Source of the DNA: JAWKWH01 sp963669455
Lineage (GTDB): Bacteria > Pseudomonadota > Alphaproteobacteria > Rhizobiales > Rhizobiaceae
DNA: 64,000 nt
Reading direction: 5' to 3'
Assembly (NCBI GenBank): GCA_963669455.1
Contig: OY770026.1
Span: forward strand, 434,001-498,000
Part shown: positions 43,565 through 50,635 of the stretch, one piece after another
Position numbering within the stretch: the first letter of the stretch is position 1
Layout: every line of letters begins with the position of its first letter
Made by a program: the position numbers and the translations under genes
Notes under the pieces: model-generated
What the model saw: only the letters and a program-made list of their open reading frames with translations
What the model was told of the DNA's origin: nothing
Database searches by the model: none

Positions 43565-44125
43565 ATGAAGCGAGGCGAAATAAATCGAACCGCGCTGGTT
43601 GCCGCCGCCGCCCGGCTTTTCTGGCAGCAAGGCTATGATGCGACCAGCCTCGCCGATATTGCCAAAGCGTCAGGTGTGCCCGTCGGCAACATCTACTATT
43701 ATTTTCCAAGCAAGGCCGATTTTGCCCTGGCGGTGGCCGATGTCTTTGTCGCCGAAACGGGTTCGATGCTGTCTGAAATCGAACTTGAAGGTGATAAGCC
43801 GCGCGCGCGGCTGTCGATGCTGGTGGCACGATTGTCACGCAGTTTGAAAAGCCGCGTTGCGCATGGGTGTCCGATTGCGTTTGCGATACGCGATTTTTCA
43901 AGTTCCGCACCGGCTGCATCGAAACGGGCAGGCGAAAGCTTCTCGATGCTGACTGGTTTCATCGCCCGCGAATTGGGGCGGACGGGTTTGCGGCCCTCTT
44001 TGGCGCTCGGTACGGCAAGAAGTGCTGTGGCGGAGTGGCAGGGCGGCATGATGCTGGCTTATGCGCTGAAGGATGCAGCCGTGCTTTCGGAAAGTTTTCG
44101 CCGCATGGAACAAATGCTGAGCTAG
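43565..44125 (+). CDS. TetR/AcrR family transcriptional regulator
   Basis: 186 residues with an N-terminal helix-turn-helix (ADIAKASGVPVGNIYYYFPSKADF, residues about 27-50) and a ligand-binding helical domain containing a cysteine (HGCPIAFAIRDF). The regulated target is not evident; no efflux genes are adjacent. The TAG stop codon is the first three bases of a small inverted-repeat element. Confidence 0.9.
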   Translation: MKRGEINRTALVAAAARLFWQQGYDATSLADIAKASGVPVGNIYYYFPSKADFALAVADVFVAETGSMLSEIELEGDKPRARLSMLVARLSRSLKSRVAHGCPIAFAIRDFSSSAPAASKRAGESFSMLTGFIARELGRTGLRPSLALGTARSAVAEWQGGMMLAYALKDAAVLSESFRRMEQMLS

Positions 44126-44195
44126 TGTCCCGAATCCGAAGTTCGTAACATTCTACTGCACGCTCAGTACGACTTCGGATTCGATCAGGACACTT
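44123..44195. repeat. Family D element (73 bp inverted repeat)
   Basis: Arms AGTGTCCCGAATCCGAAGT and ACTTCGGATTCGATCAGGAC (then ACT) form a 20-bp imperfect inverted repeat around a short centre. It starts on the tetR stop codon and could fold into a long hairpin in the mRNA end. Confidence 0.8.
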
Positions 44196-44215
44196 GGTCA
44201 TGGGCCTGTTAACCT

Positions 44216-44276
44216 CATGCAATTCTGCTTGCCGATTGGAGTGGCGATCCGGTGTCAGGCCGCTCGACGGGCGGCG
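44216..44276. repeat. Family C repeat, copy C1
   Basis: About 60 bp with CAATTCTGCTTGCCGATTGG, GGCGATCCGGTGTCAGGCCG and CTCGACGGGCGG. A matching copy in opposite orientation is at 62030-62100 and a fragment near 40220. The remaining bases to 44391 show no gene. Confidence 0.7.
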
Positions 44277-44391
44277 CTGGAGGATTTTAACATCAGATGT
44301 GAGCGGTCTTTCTGGGACGGGCTGGTGGAACAGGGGCTGGTGTGGGATAGAATGATCAGCGAATTCAATTCAATATCAGCGGTGCAAGCAA

Positions 44392-44952
44392 ATGCCGAAA
44401 CATCTTACCGAAGCCGAGCTGGATGACGGCCTGCCCTATATTCAAAGCGCGCCGAAAGATAATGGCAGACTGAAGGGTATCCTCATCAGGCCGGATGTGG
44501 GGGAGCGTCTTGAACTTCAGACCAGTGAAATCAGCCTTGAAAAGGGTGTTCATGGCGACCGCTGGGCGAGTGAGGACTGCTGGCTGAAAACCGATGACGG
44601 CAAACCGCATCCGGATGTTCAAATCTGCATCATGAACGCGCGTTGCATTGAATTAATCGCGCAGAAGCGGGATAATTGGGCGCCGGCCGGTGACAATCTG
44701 TTTATCGACATGGATTTGACGCCTGACAATACGCCGCCTGGAACCCGGTTGAGTATCGGAACCGCGACCATTGAGATCACCGTGGTTCCGCACAATGGAT
44801 GCGCAAAATTCATCAGCCGCTATGGCTATGATGCCTGCATGTTCGTGAACACCGGTGAGGGCAAGCGCATGAGGCTAAGGGGGATTTATGCCCGGGTTGT
44901 GACCAACGGAACCGTGACGGTTGACGACAAGGTTTCAAAAATCAACTCGTGA
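44392..44952 (+). CDS. MOSC domain-containing protein
   Basis: 186 residues. MOSC domains (molybdenum cofactor sulfurase C-terminal type) bind the cofactor's sulfur via a cysteine; here the conserved region is EKGVHGDRWASEDCW and PHNGCAKFISRYG with a candidate cysteine. YiiM/YuaD-like stand-alone MOSC proteins can detoxify N-hydroxylated compounds. No clear ribosome site precedes the ATG. It may be relevant that a molybdopterin enzyme is encoded at 56 kb. Confidence 0.88.
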   Translation: MPKHLTEAELDDGLPYIQSAPKDNGRLKGILIRPDVGERLELQTSEISLEKGVHGDRWASEDCWLKTDDGKPHPDVQICIMNARCIELIAQKRDNWAPAGDNLFIDMDLTPDNTPPGTRLSIGTATIEITVVPHNGCAKFISRYGYDACMFVNTGEGKRMRLRGIYARVVTNGTVTVDDKVSKINS

Positions 44953-45001
44953 TCCTGGCTATCGGAAGTGGATGTCCGGCTAAAGACCAAGGGAACATAA
45001 C

Positions 45002-45110
45002 CCAGGGCATTTTTCGTCCAAACAGAATCACATGTGCGAAAAACGCTTCAATAGTTCCAAGTGGGTGCAGGCGTTGTCGTGGTTTCAAGTAACCGCAAGA
45101 CACCCCAAGT
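45002..45110. repeat. Family B repeat, copy B4 (inverted)
   Basis: About 108 bp on the minus orientation: CCAGGGCATTTTTCGTCC at one end, CTTCAATAGTTCCAAG in the middle, GCAGGCGTTGTCGTGG and AACCGCAAGACACCCC at the other end. Somewhat diverged. Confidence 0.82.
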
Positions 45111-45149
45111 AAAACCCCGTCCGTTAGCCAAATGTTAAGCTTTACGAGT

Positions 45150-45260
45150 GTTTACTGTGTTCAATCCAATTTTTTGGATTCCTACCGGGTGGCTTGGCCA
45201 CCCTGTTTGACGCCTCCCTGTTTAACTTTCAGAGCCGCGATTGCCGTGGCTCTTTTTTTG
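45150..45260 (+). ncRNA. Candidate small RNA with three hairpins
   Basis: Three consecutive stem-loops: AATCCAA / TTGGATT (45163-45180), GGGTGGC / GCCACCC (45187-45203), and AGAGCC / GGCTCT followed by seven Ts (45231-45259), a Rho-independent terminator. Between the last two is an unpaired GCCTCCC stretch, the kind of C-rich anti-ribosome-site motif seen in several alphaproteobacterial sRNAs. It lies in a 500 bp gap without a gene. Promoter and expression are not proven. Confidence 0.42.
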
Positions 45261-45303
45261 TGCCGCAAAACGCTTCGATAGTTCCAAGCGGATACTGGCG
45301 TTA
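45261..45303. repeat. Family B fragment B5
   Basis: GTGCCGCAAAACGCTTCGAT joined to AGTTCCAAGCGGATACTGGC, an internally deleted remnant of family B directly after the sRNA candidate. 45304-45466 shows no gene. Confidence 0.6.
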
Positions 45304-45466
45304 ACCCTTTATTAAACAAATTCTTGCTTTCGGCGGAAGTTAGGCGCATTTTATGGCCTGCCGGGGCTAAAGCGGGGGCGCTTTTGCGGCTATATGTGCT
45401 GGCGAGTAAAGTTTGGAAAGTGATTTCCGGTTTGATGGTAATGAGTAAAAGGGGCTTCAAAGCGGT

Positions 45467-45994
45467 ATGATCGACCCCAAAAAATCCAGTTCAGTGATGA
45501 TCAATCTGGCGGAACGGCGGGCATTCTCCCCATCTTTCAAGCCGCTTTACGACGAGGGTATGAAACTCGTCGAAGAGGCTGCTGAATATCTCGATGGCGA
45601 TGGGCGTAAGGATGCCAAAATCCTGTCGCGGGTTGCCGCCGGGCTCTATGCGGCCGAATCCATGCGGCTGACAACGCGGCTGATGCAGATTGCTTCGTGG
45701 CTGTTGTTGCAGCGCGCGGCCAATTCTGGCGAGATGACGCGCGATCAGGTGGCATCGGAAAAATCGAAGGTCCGGCTCGACACTCTTTCTGCCGGGCAGG
45801 AAGCCGACGCATGGGCGGAAATGCCCGATGCCTTTCAGGACCTGGTCTCTCGCTCGCTCAGCCTGCAAGGTGTCGTGCGGCGCATGGACGAGGAAATCTA
45901 CGGCGACCCGAAACCCACGGTGGCCGATCGTATCGGCGTCAATCCGGTCAACGATCAGATCTCCCTGCTTAGTACGGCATTCGCAGCCCGCTGA
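45467..45994 (+). CDS. RcdA-like protein (DUF1465)
   Basis: 175 residues, all-helical DUF1465 family. The Caulobacter member RcdA is an adaptor that helps ClpXP degrade the cell-cycle regulator CtrA. The core SPSFKPLYDEGMKLVEEAAEYLDGDGR and the C-terminal VADRIGVNPVNDQISLL are typical. ATG 45467 is used; ATG 45497 (MINLAERRAF) is a possible shorter start. Confidence 0.88.
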   Translation: MIDPKKSSSVMINLAERRAFSPSFKPLYDEGMKLVEEAAEYLDGDGRKDAKILSRVAAGLYAAESMRLTTRLMQIASWLLLQRAANSGEMTRDQVASEKSKVRLDTLSAGQEADAWAEMPDAFQDLVSRSLSLQGVVRRMDEEIYGDPKPTVADRIGVNPVNDQISLLSTAFAAR

Positions 45995-46060
45995 TTTCAG
46001 ATACCGGTCCACGACAAGTTTGACGTGGCGTTGCGATGTGCGCACGCTATTGTATCGGGC

Positions 46061-46573
46061 ATGTCGGAAACGATTCGCATTATCGGCATTGATCCGGGCC
46101 TCAGGCGCACCGGCTGGGGGATTGTCGAGACAGTTGGCAACTCACTGCGGTTTGTCGCCTCGGGCACCGTTGTGTCCGATGCCAAGGCGGATCTGGCAAC
46201 CAGGCTTTGCCAGCTTCATGATGGGTTGTCGGCCAAGCTGCGGGACTTCTCGCCGGACGAGGCAGCCGTTGAATCCACTTTCGTCAACCGCGATGCGGTC
46301 GCAACTTTGAAACTCGGCCAAGCCCGGGGGATTGCCATGCTGGTGCCGGCACTGGCGGGGCTTACCGTTGCGGAATATGCGCCCAATGCCGTCAAGAAAT
46401 CGGTCATCGGTGCCGGCCATGGCGACAAGAAGCAAATCCACATGATGGTCAAGGTGTTGATGCCAAAGGCCAGTTTTGACAGCGATGATGCTGCTGACGC
46501 GCTCGCTGTCGGCATTTGCCATGCCCATCACCGGGAAGCGGCGGCATTGACCCGCCGCATTTTGGCCGGATGA
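46061..46573 (+). CDS. ruvC: Crossover junction endodeoxyribonuclease RuvC
   Basis: Holliday-junction resolvase, 170 residues from ATG 46061. The first catalytic aspartate is in IIGIDPGLRRTGWG; further acidic residues are in AAVESTFVN and SDDAADALAVGICHAHH. The stop overlaps the start of the DUF3445 gene by four bases. Confidence 0.96.
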   Translation: MSETIRIIGIDPGLRRTGWGIVETVGNSLRFVASGTVVSDAKADLATRLCQLHDGLSAKLRDFSPDEAAVESTFVNRDAVATLKLGQARGIAMLVPALAGLTVAEYAPNAVKKSVIGAGHGDKKQIHMMVKVLMPKASFDSDDAADALAVGICHAHHREAAALTRRILAG

Positions 46574-47505
46574 GCGAAACAGGGGGAAATCTGGCCGCAA
46601 GTCCGGTCAGCCACACGCCCTATGACGGCAGTCATCCGCCGTTTCGAATCGGGCTTCACCCGCTTGATCTGAACGACTGGATCGAGGCCGATAAGCATCT
46701 CGATTTCTATCTGGACGAAAAAGAGCGCATCGCCAAACTGTACCCCGGTAAAACTTTCATGGCGGAGCCGGAAACCGATGCTGTTCAACACGAAGTGCTG
46801 CAATTGATCAGCACACATGTGGAAGAGCGGTTTCCGCAAATTTACCGCCGTGATGGCAATATCATGCGGGTCAATGGCCGGCAGGTCCATCTGGATGGTC
46901 CGGCGGCCAAACTGCAAATTGCCGCGCAATTGGTGCAGGAAGACCTTTTGATTATGCGCCGTGACGGCACCGGCTGGCGGCTGGCCGCCGGTTCACTTTG
47001 TTTTCCATCCTCCTGGTCGCTCGGCAAAAAATTCAGCCGGCGAATGGAAGATATTCATGCGCCGGTGCCAGGTTTCGGCCCGGCCACACGCAACGCAGCG
47101 ATGATCAATCGCATCTTCGACAAGCTACAGCTGGAACAGCCGGTCTGGCGTATGAACTGGTCAATCTATTCCGACGATCAACTGTTTCATGATGACCGTC
47201 GTGCAGAGCATATGGAACGGCAGGAAATCGATGCCGGGGTATTTTTGCGGGTGGAATACCAGACCTTGCGCAAATTGCCGGAAAGCGGTGACCTGCTGTT
47301 CACGGTCCGTATACATATCGATCCATTGTCCTTGTTGTCGGAGCATCCCGACCGGCGGCAAATCTGCGCGCGGTTTTCCGGCCTGTTGGAGGCTCTCAAT
47401 GTGGATCAATTGAGCTATAAAGGCTTGCTGGAGCATCGCGATACCCTGCTTGCCAAGCTTGATGAAATTGCCGGAGCGAAGGCACCGGCGGAGGTGGAGC
47501 CATGA
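46570..47505 (+). CDS. DUF3445 protein (haem-dependent oxidative N-demethylase-like)
   Basis: 311 residues. Family features: HPLDLNDWIEADKHLDFYLDEK near the N-terminus, LCFPSSWSLGKKF, IHAPVPGF, and RRMEDIHAPVPG. Some members are haem-containing enzymes that demethylate secondary amines such as dimethylamine. It is inserted between ruvC and ruvA with four-base overlaps on both sides, so it is translated together with the recombination genes. Substrate unknown. Confidence 0.88.
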   Translation: MSETGGNLAASPVSHTPYDGSHPPFRIGLHPLDLNDWIEADKHLDFYLDEKERIAKLYPGKTFMAEPETDAVQHEVLQLISTHVEERFPQIYRRDGNIMRVNGRQVHLDGPAAKLQIAAQLVQEDLLIMRRDGTGWRLAAGSLCFPSSWSLGKKFSRRMEDIHAPVPGFGPATRNAAMINRIFDKLQLEQPVWRMNWSIYSDDQLFHDDRRAEHMERQEIDAGVFLRVEYQTLRKLPESGDLLFTVRIHIDPLSLLSEHPDRRQICARFSGLLEALNVDQLSYKGLLEHRDTLLAKLDEIAGAKAPAEVEP

Positions 47506-48119
47506 TCGGTAAACTGAAGGGCCTGGTCGACGAGATTGCCGAAGATCACGTGGTGATTGACATCAATGGCGTTTGCTATGTTGCCCATTGCGGTACGCGA
47601 ACCCTGTCGACCCTGCCGTCTGCCGGCGAGGCGACAGTCTTGTTTATCGAGACATTCGTGCGTGAGGATCAGCTAAAACTTTTCGGCTTTACGACCGCGC
47701 TTGAACGCGAGTGGTTCCGGCTTTTGCAAAGCGTGCAGGGTGTCGGCGCCAAGGTGGCGCTAGCGGTGTTGTCGACGCTTAGTGCTTCAGACCTTGCCAA
47801 TGCCATAGCACTTCGCGATATCGCGATGGTCACCCGGGCGCCCGGGGTGGGAAAGAAGGTTGCCGAGCGTATCGTCACCGAATTGAAAAACAAGGCGCCG
47901 GCGTTTGCCGGCGAGGCGGCCGGGTCTATGGGCCTGAAGCAGGAACTTGGAGAAGGTGCTGCACCAGCGCCAGTGGCGGACGCCGTCTCGGCGCTTGCCA
48001 ATCTGGGCTATAGTCGCGACCAGGCCGCCAATGCGGTTGCCGCAGCCCTCAAGCAAGCCGGCGAAACCGCACCATCGGCCACCCTGATCCGGCTGGGGCT
48101 GAAGGAACTGGCACAGTGA
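47502..48119 (+). CDS. ruvA: Holliday junction branch migration protein RuvA
   Basis: 205 residues. N-terminal OB fold (MIGKLKGLVDEIAEDHVVIDINGV), helix-hairpin-helix motifs (VQGVGAKVALAVLS, APGVGKKVAERIVTEL) and the C-terminal RuvB-binding domain (ALANLGYSRDQAANAVAAAL). It precedes ruvB by 46 bp. Confidence 0.96.
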   Translation: MIGKLKGLVDEIAEDHVVIDINGVCYVAHCGTRTLSTLPSAGEATVLFIETFVREDQLKLFGFTTALEREWFRLLQSVQGVGAKVALAVLSTLSASDLANAIALRDIAMVTRAPGVGKKVAERIVTELKNKAPAFAGEAAGSMGLKQELGEGAAPAPVADAVSALANLGYSRDQAANAVAAALKQAGETAPSATLIRLGLKELAQ

Positions 48120-48165
48120 TTTGGTGCTTGTGCATCCACACGCTCTAGTGTCATTGGTATCTGCC

Positions 48166-49203
48166 ATGGACAATCCTGACCGTATCATATCTGCCGATCA
48201 GCAAGGCGAGGATGCCGATAGCTCGCTGCGGCCGCAACTTTTGGACGATTTTGTCGGCCAGCAGGCGGCACGGGCAAATTTGAAGGTGTTCATCGAAGCG
48301 GCAAAATCGCGCGGTGAAGCGCTTGACCACGTGCTGTTTGTCGGCCCGCCAGGGCTCGGTAAAACGACGCTGGCCCAGATCATGGCCCGTGAGCTTGGTG
48401 TCAATTTTCGCTCCACTTCAGGCCCGGTTATTGCCAAGGCGGGCGATCTGGCGGCGTTGCTTACCAATCTGGAAGAACGTGATGTTCTGTTCATCGACGA
48501 GATCCACAGGCTCAATCCGGCGGTGGAGGAAATCCTTTATCCAGCGATGGAAGACTATCAGCTCGATCTGATTATCGGCGAAGGGCCGGCTGCCCGCTCG
48601 GTGAAGATCGAACTGGCGAAATTCACCCTTGTTGCGGCAACCACGCGGCTTGGCCTGCTTACCACACCGCTTCGCGACAGATTCGGCATTCCGGTCCGGC
48701 TCAATTTCTATACGACCGAAGAACTTGAGCATATTGTTCGCCGCGGTGCGCGCATTATGGGGCTGCCGATTGCCGATGACGGCGCTTTGGAAATCGCCCG
48801 GCGCGCCCGCGGTACGCCCCGTATCGCAGGCCGCCTGTTGCGCCGGGTGCGTGATTTTGCCGATGTGGCGAAGGTTGCCGAGGTGACGCGGAAGGTGGCC
48901 GATGAAGCTTTGTTGCGGCTGGAAGTCGATTCGCTTGGCCTCGATCAGCTCGACCGGCGGTATCTGACCATGATTGCCGATAGTTTCGGCGGCGGGCCTG
49001 TCGGGATCGAGACCATCGCCGCCGGTCTTTCGGAACCGCGCGATGCCATTGAGGATATCATCGAACCTTATCTTATTCAGCAGGGCTTTATCCAGCGGAC
49101 ACCACGCGGGCGTGTGCTGACCGCCAATGCCTGGCGGCACCTTGGCCTGGAAGCGCCGCGCGATCTGGCTGCGACACAGGCAAGCCTGTTTGAGGAAGAA
49201 TAG
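48166..49203 (+). CDS. ruvB: Holliday junction branch migration helicase RuvB
   Basis: AAA+ motor of the RuvAB complex. 345 residues from ATG 48166 (MDNPDRIISADQQGE). Walker A VGPPGLGKTTLAQ, Walker B LFIDEIHRL, sensor AATTRLGLL, and the C-terminal winged helix (YLIQQGFIQRTPRGR). The frame also opens at 48121 but the extra residues do not fit the family. Confidence 0.96.
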   Translation: MDNPDRIISADQQGEDADSSLRPQLLDDFVGQQAARANLKVFIEAAKSRGEALDHVLFVGPPGLGKTTLAQIMARELGVNFRSTSGPVIAKAGDLAALLTNLEERDVLFIDEIHRLNPAVEEILYPAMEDYQLDLIIGEGPAARSVKIELAKFTLVAATTRLGLLTTPLRDRFGIPVRLNFYTTEELEHIVRRGARIMGLPIADDGALEIARRARGTPRIAGRLLRRVRDFADVAKVAEVTRKVADEALLRLEVDSLGLDQLDRRYLTMIADSFGGGPVGIETIAAGLSEPRDAIEDIIEPYLIQQGFIQRTPRGRVLTANAWRHLGLEAPRDLAATQASLFEEE

Positions 49204-49231
49204 CTTTAATATCAAAACGGAGGATTGACTG

Positions 49232-49615
49232 GTGGCGGTGACGACTTTGACTGCTGGATTGACCGGGCTACTGCTGTTGGCGTTGAGCGCTCGCGTTATC
49301 CTTGCGCGGTGGCAAGAAAAAAGCCTGGAAAACGGCGCTGACATTCTGCAACGGCGCATCCGCGGACAAGCCAATCTGATCGAATATGCGCCGATTGCAT
49401 TAATCTTGCTGGCATTGCTGGAATATCAGCAGGCACCGGGCTGGTTTGTGTGGGCGATGGCCACGCTGTTTCTGGCCGGCCGGATATTTCACGGCTATGC
49501 CTTTGGGTTTTCCAGCTACAGCTCCATCGGACGTGTTGGTGGCACTGCCATGACATTGCTGGCGCTTGGGCTCCTGTCGGCCGGAGCCCTGGTTATGGCG
49601 CTGGCAGTGAAATAA
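49232..49615 (+). CDS. MAPEG family membrane protein
   Basis: 127 residues, four hydrophobic helices. The MAPEG pattern is visible in RRIRGQANLIEYAPIALILLALLEY and FLAGRIFHGYAFGF. Members include glutathione transferases of membranes; the bacterial substrate is unknown. GTG start with GGAGG eight bases upstream. Confidence 0.9.
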   Translation: MAVTTLTAGLTGLLLLALSARVILARWQEKSLENGADILQRRIRGQANLIEYAPIALILLALLEYQQAPGWFVWAMATLFLAGRIFHGYAFGFSSYSSIGRVGGTAMTLLALGLLSAGALVMALAVK

Positions 49616-49712
49616 CGCCTGATGAGTAACCGCCGGCAGAATGGCTCCGAATGGGTCAAAATTGTTCTCGCCCTTGCCTGAACCACTTTACTGCGGATAA
49701 ATGGCGCTGGAC

Positions 49713-49789
49713 GGTCCCGTAGCTCAGCAGGATAGAGCATCAGATTCCTAATCTGAGGGTCACAGGTTCGAATCCTGTCGGGATCACCA
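49713..49789 (+). tRNA. tRNA-Arg (CCU)
   Basis: 77 nt including encoded CCA. Acceptor stem GGTCCCG / CGGGATC (one G-U pair), anticodon stem TCAGA / TCTGA with loop TTCCTAA, anticodon CCU, and T-arm GGTTCGAATCC. It stands at the border between housekeeping genes and the accessory region. Confidence 0.97.
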
Positions 49790-49843
49790 TTGTTTTGTTT
49801 GTCCGGCCCGAAACCCGGCCTCTTCGCAACTGCTCAAACGCCG

Positions 49844-50572
49844 CTACGACGCCTGTTTGACATCTTCGGCAAATGAATACCCGACCCCGTGAACGGTTTT
49901 GACAAAGCGCGGGTTGGCGGGATCCTCTTCGATCTTCTTGCGAAGGCGCATGATGTGGACATCAATTGCTCTGTCGCCAACAGAGGCGGCACGGCCTCGA
50001 ACCTCGTCGAGCAACTGATCGCGGCTGAGCACCACATGCGCATTTTTGACAAGTATGCGCAGCAGGTCGAACTCCATACTCGTCAACTCGGCATTCACGC
50101 CTGATTTTCTGTCCACCAGCGTGCGCTGGCCGGCATTTAAATCCCAATTTCCAAATTGCAGGATGTCCTGCCGCCGAACTGCCGGGCCACGGCTTTCGCC
50201 GTCTTCCGTGCGTGTACGGCGCAAAACAGAGCGGATGCGGGCGACCAGTTCGCGCGGCTCGAACGGTTTGGTGACATAGTCGTCTGCCCCATATTCCAGC
50301 CCGAACACCCGGTCAAAAGCTTCATCGCGGACACTCAAGACGATAATCGGCAGATTGCTGTGGGCGCGAATTTGACGCGTCAGTTCAAATCCATCAGCGT
50401 CCGGCAGCCCGACATCAAGAATGCACAGATCGACCTTGGATGTTTCAATTGCCTTTTTCATCGCCTTGCCGGTGGCAACGCATTCAGCCGCAAATCCCTG
50501 TTTTTCCAGATAGCGTTTGAGAAAGGTGGTGATCTGCGGATCGTCATCGACAACAAGTATGCGATCGCTCAT
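49844..50572 (-). CDS. OmpR-family response regulator
   Basis: 242 residues. Receiver domain with DDD near residue 10, phosphoacceptor aspartate in CILDVGLPD (about 54) and the switch lysine in YVTKPFEP. C-terminal winged helix with LTSMEFDLLRILVKNAHVVLSRDQLL and IDVHIMRLRKKIEEDP. Similar to KdpE-like and other OmpR regulators. It is divergent from the hybrid kinase, and the two probably belong together. A possible target is the idr-like operon 2.7 kb away. Confidence 0.92.
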   Translation of the reverse strand: MSDRILVVDDDPQITTFLKRYLEKQGFAAECVATGKAMKKAIETSKVDLCILDVGLPDADGFELTRQIRAHSNLPIIVLSVRDEAFDRVFGLEYGADDYVTKPFEPRELVARIRSVLRRTRTEDGESRGPAVRRQDILQFGNWDLNAGQRTLVDRKSGVNAELTSMEFDLLRILVKNAHVVLSRDQLLDEVRGRAASVGDRAIDVHIMRLRKKIEEDPANPRFVKTVHGVGYSFAEDVKQAS

Positions 50573-50635
50573 TTTGCCTCCGCTGCCATTTGCCGATGCC
50601 TTGCCATAATGTCCAGATCAGGGTCAGATGGCAAG

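Noticed and set aside
48138..48150. CACGCTCTAG upstream of ruvB as a family A remnant
   Set aside because: Only about ten bases match the terminal repeat, with no body or partner end; chance is sufficient.
49713..50000. Genomic island integrated at tRNA-Arg(CCU)
   Set aside because: tRNA genes are common island borders and the following region is accessory, but I found no integrase and no second copy of the tRNA 3' end.
50156..50635. N-terminal extension of the histidine kinase frame to 50156
   Set aside because: It would overlap most of the divergent response regulator; the membrane helix and sensor region begin after 50636.
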